A stretch of DNA of 64,000 bases. It comes from an uncultured Lachnospiraceae bacterium (GTDB lineage: Bacteria; Bacillota; Clostridia; Lachnospirales; Lachnospiraceae). Below the pieces are notes generated by a model, which had not been told where the DNA came from, ran no database searches, and saw only the letters and a program-made list of their open reading frames with translations. The position numbers and the translations under genes are program-made. The stretch lies in assembly GCA_900554205.1 (NCBI GenBank), contig USGM01000001.1:1-64000 (forward strand). Direction: 5' to 3'. Shown piece after piece: positions 46,182 to 53,450 of this stretch (the first letter of the stretch is position 1; every line of letters begins with the position of its first letter).

Positions 46182-46610
46182 GTACCTGCGGAAAAGGAGG
46201 TGATGGAGAATTTGCACGTACACCCGCGGAAATAGTACCTGCGGAATGGGAGGTGAGGGAGAATTCGCACGTACACCCGCGGAAATAGTACTTGCGGAAT
46301 GGGAGGTGAGGGAGAATTCGCACGTACACCCGTGGGAACCGTACCTGCGGAAAAGGAGGTGATGGAGAATTTGCACGTACACCCACGGGAACTATACCTG
46401 CGAAAAAGGAGGCGATGGAGAATTCACACGTATACCTACGGGAACTGTACCTGCGGAAAAAGGAGGTGAGCGTGAAATCGCATGTAGTCCCGTAGAAACT
46501 ATACCTGCGGAATGGGAGGTGAGCGTGAAATCGCATGTAGTCCCGCGGAAACTGTACCTGTGGAAAAGGAGGGATGACAAAACCGCATGTATCTCTGCGG
46601 AAAGGGAGAT
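46182..46610 (+). repeat. 53-nt tandem array 1, eight copies
   Basis: Units begin with (G/A)TAC(C/T)TG(C/T)G at 46182, 46235, 46288, 46341, 46394, 46447, 46501 and 46554, that is 53 nt apart with one 54, plus a partial ninth. GCAxGTA near the end of one unit can pair with TACxTGC at the start of the next around a loop of about 13 nt, with a central mismatch kept in most copies. The period is not a multiple of three and units vary throughout, so it is neither coding nor a CRISPR array. Confidence 0.93.
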
Positions 46611-46704
46611 GCAAATTAGAAATGATGTCAATAAAATCCGAAAGTAGTATGTAGTGAAAAAGTCACTGAGAATATCAAAATAGATAATGTACTTTTTAGG
46701 AGAA

Positions 46705-46797
46705 GATTGAAAAATGCATTTTTTCAATCACAAGATTTGTGTCTGCGCGCACTTGACACAAGCTTGCTATGCACAAAGAACGTGCGCAGAAATGGGG
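46705..46797 (+). promoter_or_regulatory. 93-nt structured leader, copy 1
   Basis: A GATTGAAAAA hairpin (46705-46729) is followed by stem CAAG/CTTG (46731-46734 with 46763-46766) enclosing TTGTGTC/GACACAA (46737-46743 with 46755-46761). The 11-nt loop contains GCGCAC (46747-46752), which can pair with GTGCGC at 46782-46787, just before the GGGG ribosome site of the next gene. The same length and about 86 percent of the bases match 48118-48210. Confidence 0.75.
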
Positions 46798-46803
46798 ATA
46801 AAA

Positions 46804-47604
46804 ATGCAAGAAAATACACAGTTTAAGAGACAGCTTTGTGACGAAATTTTAAGATTGGAAAGTCTGAAGAAGACGCTAGAAGAGAGATTACAGGATGCGC
46901 CGAGCGGAAAGTTGCGTATTCAGAGGACGGGGAGTGGAAATTATACGCAGTATTATATAGCTGATGCTACAGATACTCGAAAGTATCTTCCAAAGAACCA
47001 ATTTAGTACTGCACAAAGGATTGCACAAAAAGGCTATGACGAGAAAGTAAAAGTGGTGATTGGTGCGAGGGTTAGGGATGCAAAACGATTGTTGAATCAA
47101 TATGATAAGGAAATAGGGGACATATATACTCGACTCTCGCAGGAAAGAAGAAAACTGGTGACACCCTTGATGAAGCCAGATGAGGATTTTATTGAAGAAT
47201 GGTATCAGAAATATAGCGGAAATGCCAATCCGTATCCGAACAGTTTTCCCATTGTTACCGAAAGAGGGGAAACTGTTCGGTCAAAATCGGAAAAAATTCT
47301 GGCGGATTTATTTTATAAACACCAAATTCCATATATTTACGAGCCGCAAATTATTTTTCAGCATGGAAAGGCAGTATATCCGGATTTTTTACTCCTGAAT
47401 GTATCGCAAAGAAACACATATGTGTTTGAACACTTCGGCATGATGGATAACCCAGAGTATGCTCAAGGGGCAATAGAGAAGATTAGTTTGTATGAAGAAA
47501 ACAATTATTGGTATGGAGATAATTTGCTGTACAGCATGGAGACGAGCACACGACCATTAAACATTAAAAATATCGAGGCTATAGTAAGAAGATATTTGAA
47601 ATGA
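46804..47604 (+). CDS. PD-(D/E)XK nuclease-like protein
   Basis: A protein of 266 residues from ATG 46804 (GGGG 6 nt upstream). The open frame continues upstream to 46714, but that part overlaps the structured leader. It has an N-terminal helical/coiled-coil region (about 8-120), then a C-terminal domain with RSKSEKILADLF (Glu163), YIYEP (Glu180), YPDFLLL (Asp194) and VFEHFG (Glu209, with His in place of the usual Lys), and Lys226. This is the shape of a PD-(D/E)XK fold. It is AT-rich and enclosed by two 53-nt arrays, suggesting transfer. No partner methylase or defence gene is adjacent. Confidence 0.72.
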   Translation: MQENTQFKRQLCDEILRLESLKKTLEERLQDAPSGKLRIQRTGSGNYTQYYIADATDTRKYLPKNQFSTAQRIAQKGYDEKVKVVIGARVRDAKRLLNQYDKEIGDIYTRLSQERRKLVTPLMKPDEDFIEEWYQKYSGNANPYPNSFPIVTERGETVRSKSEKILADLFYKHQIPYIYEPQIIFQHGKAVYPDFLLLNVSQRNTYVFEHFGMMDNPEYAQGAIEKISLYEENNYWYGDNLLYSMETSTRPLNIKNIEAIVRRYLK

Positions 47605-47609
47605 TTCGC

Positions 47610-47909
47610 TGGAAGGGAAAATCGCATGTACCGCTGTGGGAACTGTACGTGCGGAAAAGAGGATGGAGGAGAAAGTGCATGTATTACTGCGGGGATTGTA
47701 CTTGCGGAAAGGGAGGGGAGAGCGAAACAGCATGTACTCCCGCGTGAACTGTACCTGCGGAAAAGAGGATGGAGGAGAAAGCGTATGTATTACTGCGGGG
47801 ATTGTACCTGCGGAAAGAGAAGGGAGAGCGAAAACGCATATAAGGCTGCGTGGATTGTACCTGCGGGAAAGGTAGGGCGGTAGAATGGGCATGTATGCCC
47901 GCGCAGGAG
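47610..47909 (+). repeat. 53-nt tandem array 2, five full copies and one partial
   Basis: Units begin at 47645, 47698, 47751, 47804 and 47857, exactly 53 nt apart, with a partial unit before them. The consensus start GTACxTGCGG matches array 1. The best hairpin is CGCATGTAC (47623-47631) with GTACGTGCG (47645-47653), nine pairs including one T-G. It begins six bases after the stop of the nuclease-like gene. Confidence 0.93.
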
Positions 47910-47948
47910 CGGAACCTTGTATGCGGACGTAGGAGTGGAAATTGAAGG

Positions 47949-47977
47949 TTGCTAATGAGGGTAAATGACGATATACT
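47949..47977 (+). promoter_or_regulatory. Predicted promoter of the aldo/keto reductase gene
   Basis: TTGCTA (47949-47954), a 17-nt spacer and TATACT (47972-47977). The transcript would begin near 47984, just before the shared hairpin leader, giving an untranslated leader of over 220 nt. Confidence 0.6.
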
Positions 47978-48000
47978 CAAAATAGATGGTATTAATAACC

Positions 48001-48061
48001 TTATTCTAAAGCAGAAAGCGTCCGGATGGACATCAATACCATGATTGAGAAACAATCATGG
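48001..48061 (+). promoter_or_regulatory. Short hairpin leader element, copy C
   Basis: 48001-48049 matches 32254-32302. It contains TTCT/AGAA and GTCC-GGAT-GGAC hairpins, then a 10-bp hairpin ACCATGATTG/CAATCATGGT (48038-48062), whose 48040-48061 core is identical to 39473-39494. Confidence 0.62.
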
Positions 48062-48117
48062 TAGTATATCCGAGAAGAGCAAAACTGGGGTGTGAGACCA
48101 ATTTGAAAGGAAGATAA

Positions 48118-48210
48118 GATTGAAAAATAAGATTTTTCAATCGCGAGATTTGTGTCTGCGCGCACTTGACACAAACTCGATATGCGCAAAAAGCGTGCGC
48201 AGAAATGAGG
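48118..48210 (+). promoter_or_regulatory. 93-nt structured leader, copy 2
   Basis: Same architecture as 46705-46797: a perfect 11-bp GATTGAAAAAT hairpin (48118-48142), stem CGAG/CTCG (48144-48147 with 48176-48179), stem TTGTGTC/GACACAA (48150-48156 with 48168-48174), a loop with GCGCAC, and GTGCGC at 48195-48200 before GAGG. The outer stem has changed from CAAG/CTTG to CGAG/CTCG, so one A-T pair became G-C with pairing kept. Confidence 0.75.
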
Positions 48211-48216
48211 AAAAAG

Positions 48217-49239
48217 ATGGTAAAGGTCAGACTTGGAAAAACGGAAATTGTAGCGGGAAAGAATTCCTTTGGGGCGCTACCGATCCAGCGTATCTCAAGG
48301 GAAGATGCTGTGAAGCTTCTGCGGAAGGCATACGAGCATGGAGTGACTTTCTTTGATACGGCGCGCTTTTACACGGACAGTGAGGAGAAGCTCGGGGCGG
48401 CATTTGAGGAAATACGAGATAAGGTAATTATAGCAACAAAGACCGGTGCGACGACGGCGGAGGGCTTCTGGAAGGATCTGCATACCTCTCTTGGAAATTT
48501 GCGCACGGATTACATTGATCTTTACCAGTTTCACAATCCCGCGTTCTGTCCGAAGCCAGGTGACGGAACGGGGTTGTACGAGGCGATGCTGGAAGCCAGA
48601 GAGAGGGGAATGATCCGACATATCGGTATCACCAACCATCGGTTAAATGTGGCGCATGAGGCGATAGACAGCGGATTGTATGAGACCCTGCAGTTTCCGT
48701 TCTGCTATCTGGCGACAGAGAAGGACATTGAGCTGGTTGAAAAGTGTAAGGAGACGGATATGGGCTTTATCGCCATGAAGGCGTTGTCGGGTGGACTGAT
48801 CACAAATTCGGCGGCGGCCTATGCTTTTCTGGCGCAATATGATAATGTTCTGCCGATCTGGGGCGTGCAGCGGGAGAAGGAGCTGGATGAATTCCTTTCG
48901 TATATTGATAATCCGCCGGAGATGAATGAAGAACTGGCGGCGGTCATAGCGCATGACAGGGAGCAGCTTCTCGGCGATTTCTGTCGCGGCTGCGGCTATT
49001 GTATGCCTTGTCCTGTCGGAATTGAGATTAATAACTGCGCACGTATGAGCCTGATGATACGCAGGGCGCCTTCGGCGGCGCAGCTGACACCAGAGATGCA
49101 GGAAAAGATGAAGCGCATTGAGAACTGTCTGCACTGCGGAAAATGTAAGTCGAAATGCCCCTACGGATTGGATACACCGACACTGCTGGAGAAAAATTAC
49201 AAGGACTATTGTGAGATCCTTGCCGGTAAGGCATATTAA
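48217..49239 (+). CDS. Aldo/keto reductase with C-terminal 4Fe-4S clusters
   Basis: A protein of 340 residues from ATG 48217 (GAGG 6 nt upstream; the upstream in-frame reading is leader). The barrel domain (about 1-250) has the tetrad: Asp and Tyr in FFDTARFYTDSEEKLG, Lys in IIATKTG, His in YQFHNP. The C-terminus has two Cys clusters, CRGCGYCMPCPVGI and CLHCGKCKSKCPYGL, each able to hold a 4Fe-4S centre. This type is common in anaerobes and may couple NAD(P)H or ferredoxin to substrate reduction. Substrate unknown. Confidence 0.93.
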   Translation: MVKVRLGKTEIVAGKNSFGALPIQRISREDAVKLLRKAYEHGVTFFDTARFYTDSEEKLGAAFEEIRDKVIIATKTGATTAEGFWKDLHTSLGNLRTDYIDLYQFHNPAFCPKPGDGTGLYEAMLEARERGMIRHIGITNHRLNVAHEAIDSGLYETLQFPFCYLATEKDIELVEKCKETDMGFIAMKALSGGLITNSAAAYAFLAQYDNVLPIWGVQREKELDEFLSYIDNPPEMNEELAAVIAHDREQLLGDFCRGCGYCMPCPVGIEINNCARMSLMIRRAPSAAQLTPEMQEKMKRIENCLHCGKCKSKCPYGLDTPTLLEKNYKDYCEILAGKAY

Positions 49240-49270
49240 TGCCGGAAGAAACTTTGGCGGGGCAGAAACT

Positions 49271-49490
49271 GTAAGTTGGAGCAGTGGAAAAGACATCAGG
49301 CAGGAAATGAAGCGTAAGCTGGAGCAGTGGAAAAGACATCATGCAGGAAATAAGGCGTAGGTTGGAGCAGGAGAAAAGATATCAGGCAGGGCAGAAACTG
49401 TAAGCTGGAGCAGTGGAAAAGACATTAGGCAGGAAATAAGGCGTAAGCCGGAGCAGTGGAAATGGCATCAGGCGGGAAATGAACGGTAAG
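49271..49490 (+). repeat. 43-nt tandem array, five copies and a partial
   Basis: GTA(A/G)G starts units at 49271, 49314, 49357, 49400, 49443 and 49486, exactly 43 nt apart. Each unit contains a TGGAGCAGTGGAAAAGACAT-like core with scattered differences. There is no clear internal hairpin and no coding frame with a ribosome site. It lies between the reductase and the phosphorylase gene and is a different sequence from the 53-nt family. Confidence 0.93.
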
Positions 49491-49572
49491 TATACTCAGG
49501 AGAAAGACGTCAAAATAAAAGAATAGGGTGTAATGCGGGACGGACAGTCCTACGGAAGCAAGGGAAGGCAAA

Positions 49573-49592
49573 AAACGTGCGCAGAAATGGAG
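49573..49592 (+). promoter_or_regulatory. 3' fragment of the 93-nt leader before the phosphorylase gene
   Basis: ACGTGCGCAGAAATGG followed by AG matches the last 18 or so bases of leader copy 1, including the ribosome site. The upstream hairpins are absent here. Confidence 0.65.
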
Positions 49593-49598
49593 ATAGCT

Positions 49599-50906
49599 AT
49601 GAGAATGTATGATATTATAATGAAAAAGCGAAACGGCGGGGAATTGACGAAGCAGGAGATCGAATTTTTTGTCGATGGCTATACGAGGGATGAAATCCCG
49701 GATTATCAGGTTTCCGCGCTGATGATGGCAATTTATTTCAAGGGCATGACAGAGGCTGAGACCTGCGAATTGACGCTTGCAATGGCACACAGCGGGGATA
49801 TGCTGGATCTGTCGGCAATTCACGGAATCAAGGTGGACAAACACAGCACAGGGGGAGTCGGGGACAAGACCTCGCTTGCGCTGACACCGATGGTCGCTGC
49901 ATGCGGGATTCCGGTTGCGAAGATGAGCGGAAGAGGGCTTGGGCATACCGGCGGAACCATTGATAAGCTGGAGAGCTTTCCGGGCTTTTCGACAGCTTTG
50001 ACAACGGAACAGTTCATCGGGAATGTCAACCGGATCGGCATTGCGATCATGGGACAGACGGCAGATCTCGCACCGGCGGACAAGAAGCTTTATGCGCTCA
50101 GGGATGTCACGGCGACGGTGGATCAGATGTCGCTGATTGCAAGCTCGATCATGAGTAAAAAGCTGGCGGCGGGAGCGGACGCAATCGTGTTGGATGTCAA
50201 GACAGGCAGCGGTGCGTTCATGAAGGCAGAGGAGGATGCGAGAGCGCTCGCGGAGGAGATGGTGAAGATCGGCAGAAATGCAGGCCGGAAGACGATCGCT
50301 GTCATTTCCGACATGGATCAGCCGCTCGGATATGCTGTCGGCAATGCGCTCGAGGTGAAGGAAGCGATCGATACGCTGAACGGCAACGGTCCTGAGGACT
50401 TTGTGGAGCTTTGTCTGACGCTCGGCAGCCAGATGCTGATTGCAGGAGGAAAGACGGATAGTCTCGAGGAGGCGCGCGGAATGCTTGAACGCGTGATCGC
50501 GGACGGCAGCGCACTGCGGAAGCTGGCGGAATTTGTGGAGGCGCAGGGCGGCGACAGCAGCTTTGTCTACCACCCGGAACAGCTTCCGAAGGCTTCCATT
50601 ATAAGAGAAGTCAGAGCGCCGAAGGATGGCTTTGTCAGCCATATCACCTGTGATGAGGTCGGTATCTGCTCGCTGATCCTCGGCGGCGGAAGAGAGACGA
50701 AGGAGAGCAGGATCGATCTGGCGGTGGGACTTGTCCTGCACAAGAAGGTTGGCGACGCGGTGAAGGCAGGGGAGACACTGGCGGTGATCCATGCGAACGA
50801 CGCAGGCAAGGCTGACGAGGCGGAAAAGCGCTTTCTTGCAGCGTGCGCGATCTCTCCCGAGGCGCCGGAGCCCAGGCCGTTTATCAAGGCGGTGATCGGT
50901 GCATAG
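49599..50906 (+). CDS. pdp: Pyrimidine-nucleoside phosphorylase
   Basis: An enzyme of 435 residues from ATG 49599 (GGAG 6 nt upstream), the usual size; the longer reading from 49533 covers the leader fragment. It splits thymidine and uridine with phosphate. It begins [20 protein letters not shown] and contains the phosphate-binding [13 protein letters not shown] and the [18 protein letters not shown] signature, with [10 protein letters not shown] later. All three domains are complete. It is followed 29 nt later by yqfC; the two may not be functionally linked. Confidence 0.96.
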   Translation: MRMYDIIMKKRNGGELTKQEIEFFVDGYTRDEIPDYQVSALMMAIYFKGMTEAETCELTLAMAHSGDMLDLSAIHGIKVDKHSTGGVGDKTSLALTPMVAACGIPVAKMSGRGLGHTGGTIDKLESFPGFSTALTTEQFIGNVNRIGIAIMGQTADLAPADKKLYALRDVTATVDQMSLIASSIMSKKLAAGADAIVLDVKTGSGAFMKAEEDARALAEEMVKIGRNAGRKTIAVISDMDQPLGYAVGNALEVKEAIDTLNGNGPEDFVELCLTLGSQMLIAGGKTDSLEEARGMLERVIADGSALRKLAEFVEAQGGDSSFVYHPEQLPKASIIREVRAPKDGFVSHITCDEVGICSLILGGGRETKESRIDLAVGLVLHKKVGDAVKAGETLAVIHANDAGKADEAEKRFLAACAISPEAPEPRPFIKAVIGA

Positions 50907-50935
50907 TTTCCGGGCGCGGCTAATATAATGGAACT

Positions 50936-51217
50936 ATGAAAAAGAATGATGAACATATCCGGAAAAAGGAAAAGGTCATAGATTCCCTGAAACTGCCCAA
51001 GGACATCTGCATGGGAGCAATGAAGGTGACCATGACGGGAAGCAGTGAGGCATGGATCGAAAATTACAGGGGGCTGCTGGAATACACGGAGAAGCTCATA
51101 CTGCTGCAGGGAAAGACCTGTCAGGTCAGCTTTGAAGGGACAGGACTTTCCATTGACTATTACACGAATGAAGATATGAAGATCAGCGGACGTATTGAGT
51201 GTGTCAGGTATCTTTAG
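50936..51217 (+). CDS. yqfC: Sporulation protein YqfC (YabP family)
   Basis: A 93-residue YabP/YqfC-like protein with a basic start, then LPKDICMGAMKVTMTGSS and YRGLLEYTEKLILLQGK, which match the family. YqfC and YqfD are sigma-E-dependent sporulation proteins in Bacillus, and the pair is followed by phoH as there. No normal ribosome site precedes the ATG. TATAAT lies at 50924-50929, only 7 nt before it, so the message might have almost no leader. Confidence 0.85.
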   Translation: MKKNDEHIRKKEKVIDSLKLPKDICMGAMKVTMTGSSEAWIENYRGLLEYTEKLILLQGKTCQVSFEGTGLSIDYYTNEDMKISGRIECVRYL

Positions 51218-51241
51218 GAAAGAGTGGAAAGAGGGCTCACC

Positions 51242-52465
51242 ATGGTTGAATTTCTGAAATATGTCAGAGGCTATCTGCGTATCCGCGTCAGCGGCTTCTC
51301 GCCCGAACGGTTTATGAACCTTTGCAGCAACAAGGGCATCCTGCTCTGGAAGATCGAGCGGGAGGGCGACGTATATTATATGAATATCCATTTGGACGGA
51401 TTCAGGGCGCTGCGCCCTATCGTAAGAAAGACAGGTACTAAGGTAGCCGTGTTGGAACGATGCGGTCTACCTTTTTTTCTGCCCAAGCTGTTCCGTCGGA
51501 AGGCATTTATCGGCGGGCTGATGCTGGCGGTGGCGTTCTGGATGATCTCTTCCCTGTTTATCTGGGACATTCAGACAGCGGGCAACTACCGGATTACGGA
51601 TGACGTGTTTAATACCTTCCTCAGAGAACAGCAGGTGACGGTGGGGATGAAGAAAAGCGGGCTGGACATCGGGGCGCTGGAGAAGGAGATCCGCCGGACA
51701 TTCCCGGAGATCACATGGGCATCGGCGAGACTGTCCGGGACAAAGCTGCTGATCGAGATCAAGGAAAATGATGCCCCGATCATCACACAGCAGGCAGCTG
51801 CGGAAATGGGAAGCGAGCTTGTCACGGATTATGATGGGACGATCGTGGCTATCATTGTGAGGAGCGGAGTCCCGATGGTAAAAGTAGGGGATGCGGTGGC
51901 AAAGGGAGATGTTCTGGTTGCCGGAAATGTACCCGTCTATAACGAGGATGCGACGGTAAGGGAATATCTGTATGTGGATGCGGATGCGGACATCTGGCTG
52001 GAGCATGCCATGAGCTTCTCGGCACGCCTGCCCTTTGACTATATCCAGAAGGAATACACCGGGCGGACAAAGAAGCGTTTTTACCTGCGGATCGGAAACT
52101 ATGAATGGAAAATGCCGCAGGAGAGGCCGTTCCTTGTGTATGACAGTCTCATCAGGGAGAGCAGACCGTTAGTCTTTGAGAAACTGTCGATTCCGGTCTA
52201 TCAGGGATCTTATACCTACAGGGAATACAAGAATGTTGAGCATGAGTACACGCTCGAACAGGCGGAGACACTGCTATCTGAAAAATTAAGAACATTTCTT
52301 GCAAGTTTAGAGGAAAAAGGGGTACAAATTATTGAAAAAGATGTTAAAATAGATACGAATGGAGGCTCATGGGTCATTTCGGGACAGTTTACCGTCCGGG
52401 AGACCGTGGGCAGAAGCGTGTTGATAGAAAAGAGTGTCATTGGAGAAACAGAGATTGATGAGTGA
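51242..52465 (+). CDS. yqfD: Sporulation protein YqfD
   Basis: A protein of 407 residues from ATG 51242 (AGAGGG upstream; GTG 51224 is the alternative). It starts VEFLKYVRGYLRIRVSGFSP, with the family segments FMNLCSNKGILLW and one membrane segment (about 88-108, GGLMLAVAFWMISSLFIW), then a large extracytoplasmic part. In Bacillus it is needed for efficient sporulation, with the exact role unclear. It follows yqfC by 24 nt and overlaps phoH by 8 nt. Confidence 0.9.
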   Translation: MVEFLKYVRGYLRIRVSGFSPERFMNLCSNKGILLWKIEREGDVYYMNIHLDGFRALRPIVRKTGTKVAVLERCGLPFFLPKLFRRKAFIGGLMLAVAFWMISSLFIWDIQTAGNYRITDDVFNTFLREQQVTVGMKKSGLDIGALEKEIRRTFPEITWASARLSGTKLLIEIKENDAPIITQQAAAEMGSELVTDYDGTIVAIIVRSGVPMVKVGDAVAKGDVLVAGNVPVYNEDATVREYLYVDADADIWLEHAMSFSARLPFDYIQKEYTGRTKKRFYLRIGNYEWKMPQERPFLVYDSLIRESRPLVFEKLSIPVYQGSYTYREYKNVEHEYTLEQAETLLSEKLRTFLASLEEKGVQIIEKDVKIDTNGGSWVISGQFTVRETVGRSVLIEKSVIGETEIDE

Positions 52466-53450
52466 ATTTTCGGTCAGACTGGATGTGCCCACGGAGCATA
52501 TTCAAAAGATTTTCGGAATGCAGGATGCCTATGTCAAGAAGCTGGAGCGTGACTTTGCGGTTACAATCGTTGACCGGAACGGCAGCGTGACCATTTCGGG
52601 CGAAGAGGAGAAGGCGAAGCGCGCGGCGGCAGTATTGCAGCAGCTGGCAGTTCTTTCAGACAGAGGAAACGAGATAGAGGAGCAGAGTGTGGATTACGCA
52701 ATTACAATGGGAATGGAAGAAAAGGAAAATGTGATCACGGAGATCGATTCGGACTGCATCTGCCATACGATCAACGGGAAGCCGATCAAGCCTAAGACGC
52801 TCGGACAGAAGGCGTATGTGGATGCCATCAGAAAGAATATGATCGTCTTCGGGCTGGGCCCGGCGGGTACGGGAAAGACTTATCTTGCGATGGCAATGGC
52901 AATCACGGCATTTAAGAACAACGAGGTCAGCAGGATTATTCTGACAAGACCTGCAATTGAGGCGGGAGAAAAGCTGGGCTTTCTGCCGGGAGATCTGCAG
53001 AGCAAGGTAGACCCGTATCTCCGTCCGCTTTATGATGCGCTGTATCAGATCATGGGTGCGGAGAGCTTTGCAAAGAATATGGAAAAGGGGCTGATTGAGG
53101 TCGCCCCGCTTGCTTACATGAGAGGACGTACTCTGGACAATGCCTACATTATTCTCGACGAGGCACAGAATACGACACCTGCGCAGATGAAGATGTTTTT
53201 GACCCGTATCGGCTTTGGCTCAAAGGTTGTTGTCACCGGCGACGCCTCCCAGAAGGATCTTGCGCCGGGAACAAAGTCGGGACTGGATGTCGCAGCGCGT
53301 GTCCTCGGGAAGATTGATGACATTGCGTTCTGCCAGCTGACGAGCAAGGATGTTGTCAGACATCCTCTGGTACAGAAGATTGTTAAGGCTTATGATGACT
53401 ACGAGGCAAAGGAAAAATACAGAAGCAGAGACAGATATGGAAAAAAATAA
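52458..53450 (+). CDS. phoH: PhoH family ATPase/ribonuclease-like protein
   Basis: A protein of 330 residues from ATG 52458, overlapping yqfD. The N-terminal KH-like part (about 1-75) precedes the PhoH ATPase domain: IVFGLGPAGTGKTYLAMAMA, RPAIEAGEKLGFLPGD, and the Walker B IILDEAQNTTPAQMKMFLTR. A basic tail follows. PhoH proteins are RNA-associated ATPases. The usual neighbours are the PgpH-like gene and ybeY, as here. The site is weak, and start choice rests on the overlap and length. Confidence 0.93.
   Translation: MSEFSVRLDVPTEHIQKIFGMQDAYVKKLERDFAVTIVDRNGSVTISGEEEKAKRAAAVLQQLAVLSDRGNEIEEQSVDYAITMGMEEKENVITEIDSDCICHTINGKPIKPKTLGQKAYVDAIRKNMIVFGLGPAGTGKTYLAMAMAITAFKNNEVSRIILTRPAIEAGEKLGFLPGDLQSKVDPYLRPLYDALYQIMGAESFAKNMEKGLIEVAPLAYMRGRTLDNAYIILDEAQNTTPAQMKMFLTRIGFGSKVVVTGDASQKDLAPGTKSGLDVAARVLGKIDDIAFCQLTSKDVVRHPLVQKIVKAYDDYEAKEKYRSRDRYGKK

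Noticed and set aside
46085..46727. Minus-strand open frames over array 1 as a repetitive Phe/Arg/Pro-rich protein
   Set aside because: The 53-nt period shifts frame with each unit, no ribosome site is present, and several overlapping frames are open only because the repeat lacks stops.
46714..46803. N-terminal extensions reading through the 93-nt leaders (shared CAEM-type peptide before three genes)
   Set aside because: The shared peptide follows from the shared RNA. Each true start has a ribosome site at 6 nt, and family lengths fit the downstream ATG. Conserved RNA pairing, not protein, explains the match.
47557..47892. Open frames on both strands over array 2
   Set aside because: Same repeat, open in several frames at once, no start signals. 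Pairing conservation explains the sequence better than coding.
46182..47909. 53-nt arrays as CRISPR
   Set aside because: The variation is spread over the whole unit, with no constant repeat separated by unique spacers, and no cas genes are nearby.
45585..49598. Prophage, integrative element or insertion sequence
   Set aside because: No integrase, transposase, tRNA attachment site or terminal inverted repeats with target duplications were seen. Only repeats and one unusual gene support mobility.
49425..50792. A 455-residue minus-strand open frame opposite pdp
   Set aside because: Shadow of the phosphorylase gene and the 43-nt array, with no protein family features.
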